NCBI RefSeq assembly: GCF_019977315.1
Contig: NZ_AP024652.1
Location: 2,108,001 to 2,172,000, forward strand
DNA: 64,000 nt
Direction: 5' to 3'
From: Arthrobacter sp. StoSoilB22
GTDB lineage: Bacteria; Actinomycetota; Actinomycetes; Actinomycetales; Micrococcaceae
Positions 26,547 to 34,809 of the stretch are shown piece by piece. The translations under genes were made by a program, and so were the position numbers. The notes beneath the pieces were generated by a model. That model did not search any database, had not been told where the DNA came from, and worked only from the letters and a program-made list of their open reading frames with translations. Within the stretch, counting starts at the first letter, position 1. The number at the start of each line of letters is the position of its first letter.

Positions 26547-27638
26547 TCAACCATTCTGCAGAAGGCTGGACTCCCTAACAATCAGTTCAGGTAGGAGGGC
26601 TGCCCTTACCCGCGCAGGACGTGGGACTGCGGTGGACGAGGAGATGTCATCGAAACACATCTTCAAGGCCGTATAACCGACTTGCCACTTCGGAGGAGCC
26701 ACGGCCGTCAACGGAACCGGCGCCAGGGAAGCAATCTCGTCGTCATAAGCGACGATCGTGAACCCCTCTGGAAGCTCCAAACTCGAATCCTGGGTCAGTT
26801 CCATCAGTGTCACTGCTGCCTCATCGGGCAGGACGAGGGCGGCGGTGACGCGCTCATCAACGCAACGTTTCAAGAAGTGCTCTAGGGACCCGCGGACGGC
26901 CGCGAGACCGTCACCAGTTGGCGCTATCCGTCCGTGAACATAACGTGCCGTTCCGGTCGCGGCCGCTCGGAGTGCGCGTTCAAACCCTTGGTGCACAAGT
27001 GGCTCGGTAGGGCTCGGCCTGGCGGCCAAGGCCAGCCGGCGATGCCCGAGGGCGAGCAAGTGACGGACACTGATTTCAGCCCCATGGGCGTGGTCGGTCC
27101 GAACGGCTTGGAAGGGAGTCTGCGCTGATGCGCCGTCCAAGAGTCGTTCCATGATGACTACGGGGATATCCACTTCCCCGAGCATTTTGTAGGTCAAGGA
27201 CCCCGGCTCGAACGAATCGCTCGGGGTCACGATCAAGCCATCAAAATCATTGGAGAGCATCCGTTGTATCTGACGGCACTCCTCTTCCTGCGAATAGTCG
27301 GAGACTCCCAGGATAAGGCGGACGCCTCTCTCCGAGGCTGCGGCCTCGGCTCCGCGGATGATCGCAGGGAAATAGTACGTAGAGGCCGGCACAATCATCC
27401 CGATGGTCGCGATGGAAATCTTCCTCTTGTTCCCGACATCCGGCTGCAGTGCGGCCGTTCCAGGGGAGATGGCTCCGCCATGGATGCGATCGACCAGGCC
27501 CTTTTCCCTGAGTGACGCCAGATCCCTGCGAATTGTCATCGGCGACAGTCCTGTCCTCCGGGCATACTCGGTGACCTTGATTTCACCCCTGATCTCAATC
27601 TCGCGGAGTATGGCCGCCTGCCTTGTTTCCTGGAACAT
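26547..27638 (-). CDS. transcriptional regulator, DeoR-type HTH fused to LacI-type sensor domain
   Basis: A 363-residue regulator. Its N-terminal winged helix is of DeoR type (about 1-60): TRQAAILREIEIRGEIKVTEYARRTGLSPMTIRRDLASL. The rest (about 80-345) is a periplasmic-binding-protein fold as in LacI regulators, with GMIVPASTYYFPAIIRGAEAAA, DGLIVTPSD and FTIVAYDDEIASLAPVPLTAV. Start 27638 gives the usual DeoR N terminus but has no clear ribosome binding site; TTG 27695 is the alternative. It lies between the ABC operon (same strand) and the divergent PL8 lyase gene, separated from the latter by 290 bases with no other gene. It probably controls both in response to a sugar. Confidence 0.85.
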   Translation of the reverse strand: MFQETRQAAILREIEIRGEIKVTEYARRTGLSPMTIRRDLASLREKGLVDRIHGGAISPGTAALQPDVGNKRKISIATIGMIVPASTYYFPAIIRGAEAAASERGVRLILGVSDYSQEEECRQIQRMLSNDFDGLIVTPSDSFEPGSLTYKMLGEVDIPVVIMERLLDGASAQTPFQAVRTDHAHGAEISVRHLLALGHRRLALAARPSPTEPLVHQGFERALRAAATGTARYVHGRIAPTGDGLAAVRGSLEHFLKRCVDERVTAALVLPDEAAVTLMELTQDSSLELPEGFTIVAYDDEIASLAPVPLTAVAPPKWQVGYTALKMCFDDISSSTAVPRPARVRAALLPELIVRESSLLQNG

Positions 27639-27928
27639 CAGCCCAGTCTTGCTGTTTGATCGTGTTCGAGTCAACAATCCATCAAGCTCAATCAAGTCTC
27701 GACGTCGGCCCGCTTACAACCCTGGAGTAACTAGTGAGTTGAGGGCTTGTCCTACGACCTTTCCTTGAACAAGGCCGCAGACATTACTTTTCAGTCTCGT
27801 CGCGGGAGTTTTCTCGGCTGTGCGAGTGTGATCGTTTTCCGGATCTCCTCATCGCATCGGTGTACTGCTTGTTCCTACCTCGGCCTGAGACCAGGCCGTG
27901 TAGTGCGCAGTACTGTCAAGGAGGACAG

Positions 27929-30862
27929 ATGAATCGTGAGGATCCATTCACGCTGGCCATGCCCGGAATCAGCAGGCGGGGCGTTTTACGTTTGTCAGGT
28001 GCTGCGGCCGCAGTGGCGGCCATCGGCTCTGTCATGCGGCCTCAAAGCGCGTGGGCCGGCGACACCTATGATGCTATGCGGGCAACGTGGGTCGCTAACC
28101 TGACGGGAAACGGATTCAACCCTGCTGCGGCCCCGTTTTCCACAGCGCTGGCAACGCTGGGCAGCGACGCGGCAGCCTATCGCAACTCCATGACCGCCGG
28201 CGGAGCAGCTCTGTGGCCTGATCTGCCCGTTGGTTCGGTCTCTGCCAACGTCACGGCCTGCTATAAGCGGCTGCGAACCATGGCGCTTGCCTACGGTCAA
28301 CAGGGCAGTGGAATAACTGGCGACCCCTCATTGGCAGCAAGCATCGCAGCCGGGCTGGATTGGATGCACACAAACGCGTACTCACCGACCACCGCCACCT
28401 TCAACAACTGGTGGGATTGGCAAATCGGGGCACCATCTAACATGCTGGACACGGTCCTGCTGATGTACGGACAACTGACAGGGGCCCAGATCGCGAACTA
28501 CTGCGCCGCAATTGATCACTTCGTCCCGGCAGCGGTGGTGTCGAGTTACACCGGAAACAGTACCGGGGCGAATCGTGCGGATCTCTGCAAGGTACTGGCG
28601 CTGCGAGGAGTACTTGCCAAGGACCCCACCCCTATCGCGGTCGCGCAGGCCGGACTTTCACCAATCTTCCCGTACGTGCTCGCCGGCGATGGACTTTACG
28701 CCGATGGAAGCTTCGTGCAGCACACGTGGATTCCGTACACCGGAACCTACGGTGAAGTGCTGCTCAACAACCTCAGCAGGCTGACAGCGCTGCTGGCGGG
28801 TACACCATGGATGATCACTGACCCCCAGGCACAAAACTTCTACGACTCGGTTACTGACGCGTACGCACCCTTCATATTCAACGGTCTGGTCATGGACGGC
28901 GTGTGCGGACGTGGAAGCAGCAGGGGCCTTCGAGCCAACGGTTTGGGCCGCTCCAGCGACCACGCACGAGGCCATCTCCTCGTTTCCCACATCCTGCGGC
29001 TGGCACACACCGGAGCAGTGCCCGCGGCGCAGGCGGCGGCGTGGAAAGCCATGGTCAAAGGGTGGCTGGAGCGCGAATATTATGAGCCGTTGCTGAACGA
29101 CACTAACCTGGAAATTCCCGAGCTGGCACGTGCACAGGCGCTCTTGAGCGACTCAAGCATCACGGCTTCGGCTGAACCCGTCGAACACCGACTATTCGGT
29201 ATGGACCGCGCCGTGCACCGTCGCGCCACGTGGGCGGCAGCCATCAGCATGTGCTCAACAAGGACCGGTTTCTATGAATATGGCAACGGCGAGAATCTAC
29301 GCGGCTGGCATACCAACAGCGGCATGCTCTATTGGTGGGGCGATAATCACAGTAATGGGCAGTTCTCCGATGAATTTTGGCCTACCGTCGACCCATATTC
29401 CCTCCCCGGAACGACCGTCTCCACGAAGGCACTAGCAGATGGTGCAGGTCAGGCGTGGGGCAAGGACCGTCCGAACGCGGCGTGGGCAGGTGGGACAACC
29501 GATGGGACGTTCGCCGTCCTCGGTCAGGACGTCCGCGGCCTTCAGTCGACTCTTGCCGGGAAAAAGTCGTGGTTCTGCCTGGACGATTCGATTTTCTGCC
29601 TAGGGGCTGGAATCACGGCCAGCGACGGTGCAGGCGTCCGCACCACGATCGATAACAGAAATATGGGTGCTACGAACACCTTCACCTTTTCGGTCAACGG
29701 CACAACACAACCGACGAACCTCGGCTGGGTCGACACGTTTACTGACCCGCAATACATGACGGCCAGTGGCGTGGGTTCTTGGGTTTTCCCACAGGGCGGT
29801 TCGGTCACAGCAAAGCGGACTGCCCGCAGCGGCAAATGGTCCGACATCAACACCGGCGGCGCCACCACGCCGCTCACCCGCAATTACGTGACAATGTCCT
29901 TCGAGCACGGCACCAACCCATCGGGAGCGAGTTATTGCTACCAACTCATGCCAGGGGCAACGGCGGCGCAGGCGGCGGCGCGTGCAACAACGCCAAACGT
30001 AACTGTACTGTCCAACACGGCGACAGTGCAGGCGATCAAGGTGCCGCTCCTTGGCCTGACGATGGCAAACTTCTTCGCCGCCGGCACGGCCGGACCGATC
30101 ACAGTGGACAAACCCTGTTCGGTGCTGGTCCGCGAGCAAAATGGAGCGATGGTGGTCCATATCTCCGATCCGACCCGGACCACCACAACAGTACAGGTCA
30201 CGATTGCAAGCACCGCCTACACGAAGGTTGCTGGCGCGCCAATAGGCATCACCGCATTGACCGCCACGGGCAAAGTCGTATTGCTGGCAGAAGTTGGTGG
30301 AACGCTTGGCGCTAGCCGCACAATAAGCCTTTCCAGTACCGGGACAACGATCATTCCCACAACAGCCATTCAGCTGGCCCCCACGGCTACCGCCTACATC
30401 CGCGACGGGTCGTACGCGGGCACCAACTACGGCGGCCTCAGCACAATGGTTGTGAAGAACACCAACTCGACTGCCAGCGGTTACACCCGCCGATCCCTGA
30501 CCAAATTTGACCTGACCGGAATCACAGGCACCGTACAGCGTGCTGTGCTCTGGGTACACGGCAACGTGCAGGACTCGGCTGGAGTTCAGACCACCCTCCA
30601 GGCATTCGCACAGGGCGCGGCCCCGTGGTCCGAGTCAACGGTCACCTGGAACAATGCGCCAGCACTCGGTGCCGCCCTCAGCAGCGGTCTCCTGGGCACC
30701 GCCAGGGACTGGGTTGCGCTCGATGTGACCAGCGCCGTTGCAGCAGCATCGGGAGCCGTTTCCCTCGCAGTCTATGAGCCGTTGGGGGCGGTGGGACTGG
30801 CGGCCGTGCTCGATACCAGACTCGGGCTGCAGCCGCCTCAACTCCAGTTGATCACCAAATGA
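27929..30862 (+). CDS. secreted polysaccharide lyase family 8 with C-terminal CBM96-like module
   Basis: A 977-residue exported lyase. The Tat-type signal SRRGVLRLSGAAAAVAAIG ends near AWA at residue 43. The alpha/alpha-toroid catalytic domain has the aromatic patch NNWWDWQIG (about 159-167), catalytic Asn215 in TGANRADLCK, His265 in FVQHTW and Tyr274 in YTGTYG. The Asn-His spacing of 50 and His-Tyr spacing of 9 match hyaluronate lyase. PL8 beta-sandwich domains follow, then a DNRLRE/CBM96-like module (about 822-977). PL8 enzymes cleave hyaluronan, chondroitin, alginate-like or xanthan chains by beta-elimination; which one is not decided by sequence. ATG 27929 has AAGGAGG 4 bases upstream. 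It diverges from the regulator of a sugar transporter. Confidence 0.9.
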   Translation: MNREDPFTLAMPGISRRGVLRLSGAAAAVAAIGSVMRPQSAWAGDTYDAMRATWVANLTGNGFNPAAAPFSTALATLGSDAAAYRNSMTAGGAALWPDLPVGSVSANVTACYKRLRTMALAYGQQGSGITGDPSLAASIAAGLDWMHTNAYSPTTATFNNWWDWQIGAPSNMLDTVLLMYGQLTGAQIANYCAAIDHFVPAAVVSSYTGNSTGANRADLCKVLALRGVLAKDPTPIAVAQAGLSPIFPYVLAGDGLYADGSFVQHTWIPYTGTYGEVLLNNLSRLTALLAGTPWMITDPQAQNFYDSVTDAYAPFIFNGLVMDGVCGRGSSRGLRANGLGRSSDHARGHLLVSHILRLAHTGAVPAAQAAAWKAMVKGWLEREYYEPLLNDTNLEIPELARAQALLSDSSITASAEPVEHRLFGMDRAVHRRATWAAAISMCSTRTGFYEYGNGENLRGWHTNSGMLYWWGDNHSNGQFSDEFWPTVDPYSLPGTTVSTKALADGAGQAWGKDRPNAAWAGGTTDGTFAVLGQDVRGLQSTLAGKKSWFCLDDSIFCLGAGITASDGAGVRTTIDNRNMGATNTFTFSVNGTTQPTNLGWVDTFTDPQYMTASGVGSWVFPQGGSVTAKRTARSGKWSDINTGGATTPLTRNYVTMSFEHGTNPSGASYCYQLMPGATAAQAAARATTPNVTVLSNTATVQAIKVPLLGLTMANFFAAGTAGPITVDKPCSVLVREQNGAMVVHISDPTRTTTTVQVTIASTAYTKVAGAPIGITALTATGKVVLLAEVGGTLGASRTISLSSTGTTIIPTTAIQLAPTATAYIRDGSYAGTNYGGLSTMVVKNTNSTASGYTRRSLTKFDLTGITGTVQRAVLWVHGNVQDSAGVQTTLQAFAQGAAPWSESTVTWNNAPALGAALSSGLLGTARDWVALDVTSAVAAASGAVSLAVYEPLGAVGLAAVLDTRLGLQPPQLQLITK

Positions 30863-31016
30863 CCTAGCTCCCGGGACCGGGCGGGATGTCAGGGTCCCTG
30901 TTGACTACGTTCGGCCGGGTGTGAAGCCCTGACTGCTTATCTGTCCAATAGGCATACCTCATCCTGATTTATGAGTAGCATCGGGGGTTTGTGGCTACTA
31001 ATGGCATCGGCCGCGG

Positions 31017-31766
31017 CTAAATCCACTTCGGGGCAGCTGGCGTCGTTCCTTGGGTGAGTGGCCCGTCGGCATTGACGCCGTTGGTGCCGCGGCCGGTGGC
31101 CCATTCGACGACGGCGGGCAGGGTGCCGGTGATGAGCGTCGGGTCTGCGGCGGCAGTGTCGCCGAACGTCAACTCCGTGTCATCTACTGTGATGAGGAGT
31201 CCGGTGTCGGTACCGCGGGTTTTCCATGCGCCGGTGATGTCTTTGAGCAAACGTTCGAGGACCGGGGCGGGGATGTCGTTGAAGGTGGCTCCGTTGTCCA
31301 GGTCCACAGCGTGGGTCCAGACTTCGCGGGTGCGCATCCATACGGTTTCGGAGGCGGGGACTGTTCTGCCTTGGGCGGTGCGGACCTCGTTTTCCCAGTT
31401 CAAGTCGGGCAGGTCGCGCCATTCCACGGACAGGTGCACCGCGGAATGGTCGAACAGGTTCCGCAGTGCAATCGGGGATAGGGTCGCGCCGAAATCGATC
31501 TCGTGGTTCCGTGCCTCGGCGGAGGGGTACATGGGCGTCTCCACCCCTGTGGCAGCCCACTCCACCAAGCGCGCGATCGCGCGGGCGTTGTATCCCACGT
31601 GCGCCACCACATGGCGGCGGGTCCAGTCCGGAAGGAGGGTGCCGCCGTCGAGTTCTGCATCGGAGAGTTCGTTCAGTTTGCGGGCGAAGAAGGCGGTGCC
31701 CCGCCGCGCCTGCAGGAGATCTTCCTGCAAGCGCGGATCGGTGGCGAGATCGTGGCGGGCGACCAT
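31017..31766 (-). CDS. maleylpyruvate isomerase, mycothiol-dependent
   Basis: A 249-residue member of the DinB-like mycothiol-dependent maleylpyruvate isomerase family (MDMPI_N domain, about 10-150, then a C-terminal MDMPI domain). It converts maleylpyruvate to fumarylpyruvate in gentisate degradation. Metal-binding histidines are expected in RRHVVAHVGYNARA and DHSAVHLSVEWRDL, with EVWTHAVDLDNG near residue 145. ATG 31766 overlaps the stop of fumarylpyruvate hydrolase (TGATG), so the two are coupled. It is the last gene of the gentisate operon and ends convergently with the PL8 gene; the 154 bases between them show no gene. Use of mycothiol fits the mycothione reductase gene 12 kb away. Confidence 0.88.
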   Translation of the reverse strand: MVARHDLATDPRLQEDLLQARRGTAFFARKLNELSDAELDGGTLLPDWTRRHVVAHVGYNARAIARLVEWAATGVETPMYPSAEARNHEIDFGATLSPIALRNLFDHSAVHLSVEWRDLPDLNWENEVRTAQGRTVPASETVWMRTREVWTHAVDLDNGATFNDIPAPVLERLLKDITGAWKTRGTDTGLLITVDDTELTFGDTAAADPTLITGTLPAVVEWATGRGTNGVNADGPLTQGTTPAAPKWI

Positions 31767-32602
31767 CAGGCTTCCTTGACCACTCGGTTGTTTAGCTGGC
31801 CCAGGCCCTCGATGGTGGTGACCAGGAGCTGGCCTTCCTGCAGGTACCGCTTGGGGTCCTGGGCATGGCCCACTCCGCCGGGGGTGCCAGTGGCGATCAC
31901 GTCGCCCGGGTTCAGGGTGATGATGGTGGAGATGTAGGAGACCAGGAATTCGGGGGTGAACACGAGGTCGCCGGTGGGGGTGGACTGCTGGATCTCGCCG
32001 TCCACGGCCGAGGTCATGAGTGGGCCGGCGGTGAACTCGTCCTTGGTGACCAGGGCCGGGCCGAACGGTGTGGAGTTCTCCCACGTTTTGCCCTGCAGCC
32101 ACTGGATGGTGCGGAACTGGTAGTCGCGCATGGAGACGTCGTTCAGGACCGCGTACCCGGCAATGTGGTCCGCGGCGTCGGCCTCGGCGATGCGGCGGCC
32201 CTTCTTGCCAATGATCACGGCGAGTTCGGCTTCCCAGTCCACGGTGTCCGATTCCTGCGGCAGCGCCAGGTCATCGTTCGGGCCGATCAGCGATTCGGTG
32301 TACTTCGCAAACAAGGTGGGGTGCTCCGGGATTTCCCGGCCCATTTCCTTGATGTGGTTGCGGTAGTTGTGACCCACGCAGATGATCTTCCCCGGTGTGG
32401 GCACGACGGCGGCGAGGTCGGCGCCGTCGAGCGCGTGCGTTGCGCCGTTGGCCGCCGCAGCAGTGGTTGCCCAAGCGGGATCCTGCAGCAGCGCGCCGAC
32501 ATCGGCGAAGCCGGTGATCTCCGTGAGGGTGTCGCCGTCCTGGCGGACGGCCACGGTGCCTTTGCCGGCGGCGTTTTCGGTGCGGAGGGTGAGGAGTCTC
32601 AT
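31766..32602 (-). CDS. fumarylpyruvate hydrolase (FAH family)
   Basis: A 278-residue fumarylacetoacetate-hydrolase-fold enzyme, expected to split fumarylpyruvate into fumarate and pyruvate. The catalytic core shows ICVGHNYRNHIKEMG, the metal ligands in DWEAELAVIIGKKGR, GYAVLNDVSMRDYQ and FGPALVTKDEF. ATG 32602 directly follows the TAA of gentisate dioxygenase. It is the middle gene of a three-gene operon. Two other FAH-family genes (49650-50645, 53962-54903) belong to a different pathway and are more divergent. Confidence 0.9.
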   Translation of the reverse strand: MRLLTLRTENAAGKGTVAVRQDGDTLTEITGFADVGALLQDPAWATTAAAANGATHALDGADLAAVVPTPGKIICVGHNYRNHIKEMGREIPEHPTLFAKYTESLIGPNDDLALPQESDTVDWEAELAVIIGKKGRRIAEADAADHIAGYAVLNDVSMRDYQFRTIQWLQGKTWENSTPFGPALVTKDEFTAGPLMTSAVDGEIQQSTPTGDLVFTPEFLVSYISTIITLNPGDVIATGTPGGVGHAQDPKRYLQEGQLLVTTIEGLGQLNNRVVKEA

Positions 32603-33730
32603 TTACTTGCGTCCTTCGGTGTAGCTGCGGTTGAAGTTCAGTCGTTCAAAGATGGGGGCGTCACTGAAGCGGAACAGATCAAACTCTGTTTCGGACTGCA
32701 AGGACCACTCCTGCCAGGACGGGACCACGAACAAGTCGCCCTTGGCCAGCTGCTTGGTCTCGCCGTTCAACACGACGGTGCCGGTGCCCTCAAAGACCTG
32801 CCAGACACTGGATCCGACCTCGCGGAGCGGCTCGGTGGCGGCGCCGGCGCGGAGGCGGTGGAACTCGGCCCGGATGGTGGGCATCACGTCCCCGCCGGTG
32901 GTGGGGTTTGAGTACCGGATGGCGGCATGGCCCTGGGACACCGTGGCAGGGTGGCCCTCGTCTTCGAGGAGGAGCTGCTCGCGGAGGGCTGCGTCCGTGT
33001 GTTCCCAGCGGTACGCGGCAATGGGGGAGTTGGTGGTGTCATCAAGGCCGGAGAGGGGGCGCAGGCCGGGGTGGGCCCAGAGCCGTTCGGAACGGGAAAG
33101 GTCCGGGGTGGCTTCGTCGGTGACACGTTCGGTGCCGAACTCAAAGAACCCGGCATCGGCGTAGTGCACGAACGGTATGTCCAGGCCATCGATCCACGCC
33201 ATGGGTTGACCGGTGTCATTGTGGTGGCCGTGGAAGTTCCAGCCCGGGGTGAGCAGGAAATCGCCGCGACGCATCGCCACCGGATCCCCGTTCACCACAG
33301 TCCACACACCCTCGCCCTCGACGACGAAACGGAACGCGTTCTGCGAATGGCGGTGCTCCGGAGCAACCTCATGGGCGCCCAGGTACTGGATCGCGGCCCA
33401 CAACGTCGGCGTGGCATATGGGGTGCCGGCGAGGCCGGGGTTCGCCAGCGCTATGGCCCGCCGTTCTCCACCGCGGCCCACGGGAACCAGATCACCCGCA
33501 CGTGCGGCCAGTGGATACAGGTCGTTCCACCGCCATACGTGGGGCACAGCCTTCGGCGTAGGAACCATCGGCATCAGATCGCCGATCTCCGTCCATAACG
33601 GAACCATGTTCCCGGCAGCGAAGTCCTTATACAACTGCTCCAACTGGGCAGCTTCCTCCGGTGTGGGCTCAGGCAAGGCGTGGCTGGCGGCCACTGATTC
33701 ATGAGTCGTGTTCTCGGCGCTGATGGACAC
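32603..33730 (-). CDS. gentisate 1,2-dioxygenase
   Basis: A 375-residue bicupin dioxygenase opening the gentisate ring between C1 and C2 to give maleylpyruvate. The N-terminal cupin carries the Fe(II) ligands in EHRHSQNAFRFVVEG (two His) and the third His in WNFHGHHND. The second cupin near the C terminus has GSSVWQVFEGTGTVVLNG. The GTG start at 33730 has GAGGAGG 5 bases upstream. It is the first gene of the operon, with fumarylpyruvate hydrolase immediately after it. An IclR-type palindrome (33809-33823) lies 78 bases upstream. Confidence 0.93.
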   Translation of the reverse strand: MSISAENTTHESVAASHALPEPTPEEAAQLEQLYKDFAAGNMVPLWTEIGDLMPMVPTPKAVPHVWRWNDLYPLAARAGDLVPVGRGGERRAIALANPGLAGTPYATPTLWAAIQYLGAHEVAPEHRHSQNAFRFVVEGEGVWTVVNGDPVAMRRGDFLLTPGWNFHGHHNDTGQPMAWIDGLDIPFVHYADAGFFEFGTERVTDEATPDLSRSERLWAHPGLRPLSGLDDTTNSPIAAYRWEHTDAALREQLLLEDEGHPATVSQGHAAIRYSNPTTGGDVMPTIRAEFHRLRAGAATEPLREVGSSVWQVFEGTGTVVLNGETKQLAKGDLFVVPSWQEWSLQSETEFDLFRFSDAPIFERLNFNRSYTEGRK

Positions 33731-33808
33731 GGGGGCCTCCTCGATAGGGTCCGAACGGTGTTGGCGTAGTTCGACCCTACGGAGGGCCCGGGCGGGAATC
33801 AGAGAAGT

Positions 33809-33823
33809 TTCTGCTGTGCAGAA
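33809..33823. promoter_or_regulatory. IclR-type operator of the gentisate operon
   Basis: TTCTGCTGTGCAGAA has perfect 5-base arms (TTCTG/CAGAA). It agrees at 14 of 15 positions with the palindrome at 34754-34768 when read on the opposite strand. The two copies lie at the two promoters of this pathway, with the IclR gene between them. Confidence 0.75.
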
Positions 33824-33834
33824 TAACCATGCGC

Positions 33835-33895
33835 GTTGCGGGGCCCGCTCTGCGGGGAATGGAGCTCGTTTTAGGCGCAGAGCGGGCCTCGCAAC
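33835..33895. terminator. long hairpin downstream of the IclR gene
   Basis: Arms 33835-33854 and 33876-33895 pair at 19 of 20 positions around a 21-base loop. It lies 24 bases beyond the IclR stop and just upstream of the gentisate promoter, so it probably insulates the operon from IclR transcription. Confidence 0.75.
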
Positions 33896-33918
33896 TCGGG
33901 GGTGGTCGCGTTGTGGAT

Positions 33919-34761
33919 CTATTCGGCTCCGTCGGCCGGGTTAGCCGCGATGTCCACTTCAAGTTGTCGGCAGGTCTCGCGCAGGGCGGCGACCAATCCG
34001 GCGTCGAACACTTTACGGAACCGGGTGGCAGGCGTGGCGACGCTGAGCGCGCCCACCACGTGCCCATGCCGGTTGTGGAGTGCCATCCCGAGTGCGCTAA
34101 CGCCTTCCTCCGTGCCCTCGAAGTTGGCCGCGAATCCGTTGCCGCGGATAGTGTCCAGCTCCCGCAGAAACGCCGGATACTCGGCGTCGGGAATGGTGTC
34201 GCCGCCGATTTCGGCATTCTGGCTTCGGAACAGTTGCTCGATCATGCCAGGTTCCAGTTCTGCCAGCATCACCTTGCCACCTGATGTTCTGTTGGCAGGC
34301 ATCACGGTTCCTTGCCGGTCACCGATGCGCAGGACGTTGCTGCCTTCCACGGTAGCGAGGAACCTCACTTTCGTGCCCACGCGCACCATCAAGTTAACTG
34401 TCTCATCGAGCCGCGAAGACAAGAGCTCCATGTGAGGCTGTGCCAGGCCCCTCAGGAGCCGGGTCCAGCTCAGTCCTGCCGGGCCCACGCCCATGGCCGG
34501 CCCGGGGACGTACCGGCGGTTTTCGTCCTGGACGGCGAAGCCGCGATACACGAGCATTGCCAGAAGCCTGTGGGCAGTAGAAGGTGCAACACCCAGCTCG
34601 GCTGCTGCGTCCTTGAGTCGAAGGGCACCGCCGTCGCGAAGAAGCTGGAGGAGCTGTAAAGCATTGTCCACAGCCTCGATGGAATACGTGGGCCGTTTCT
34701 GGACAGGTTTCCGGTTCTGGGCCGGTATCCCGCGCTGCTTCGAGGCTGAGTTGTTCTGCAC
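33919..34761 (-). CDS. IclR-family regulator of 3-hydroxybenzoate/gentisate genes
   Basis: A 280-residue IclR regulator. The N-terminal winged helix (about 30-85) contains YSIEAVDNALQLLQLL and LGVAPSTAHRLLAMLVYRGF. The C-terminal effector domain (about 100-270) has ANRTSGGKVMLAEL and GVSALGMALHNRHGHVVGALSVATPA. The GTG start lies inside the palindrome at 34754-34768, which points to tight autoregulation. It is flanked by the dioxygenase operon downstream and the divergent transporter-hydroxylase operon. GenR of Corynebacterium glutamicum, also IclR-type, controls the same pathway and is the precedent for this role. Whether it represses or activates is not shown. Confidence 0.88.
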   Translation of the reverse strand: MQNNSASKQRGIPAQNRKPVQKRPTYSIEAVDNALQLLQLLRDGGALRLKDAAAELGVAPSTAHRLLAMLVYRGFAVQDENRRYVPGPAMGVGPAGLSWTRLLRGLAQPHMELLSSRLDETVNLMVRVGTKVRFLATVEGSNVLRIGDRQGTVMPANRTSGGKVMLAELEPGMIEQLFRSQNAEIGGDTIPDAEYPAFLRELDTIRGNGFAANFEGTEEGVSALGMALHNRHGHVVGALSVATPATRFRKVFDAGLVAALRETCRQLEVDIAANPADGAE

Positions 34762-34768
34762 AACAGAA
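34754..34768. promoter_or_regulatory. IclR-type operator between iclR and the transporter gene
   Basis: TTCTGCACAACAGAA has perfect TTCTG/CAGAA arms. It overlaps the GTG start of the IclR gene and lies 41 bases upstream of the transporter ATG. It is the partner of the copy at 33809-33823. Confidence 0.75.
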
Positions 34769-34809
34769 TTCTATAACCTTGTTTGCCTGACCCATCCGAA
34801 AGTGGTGGG

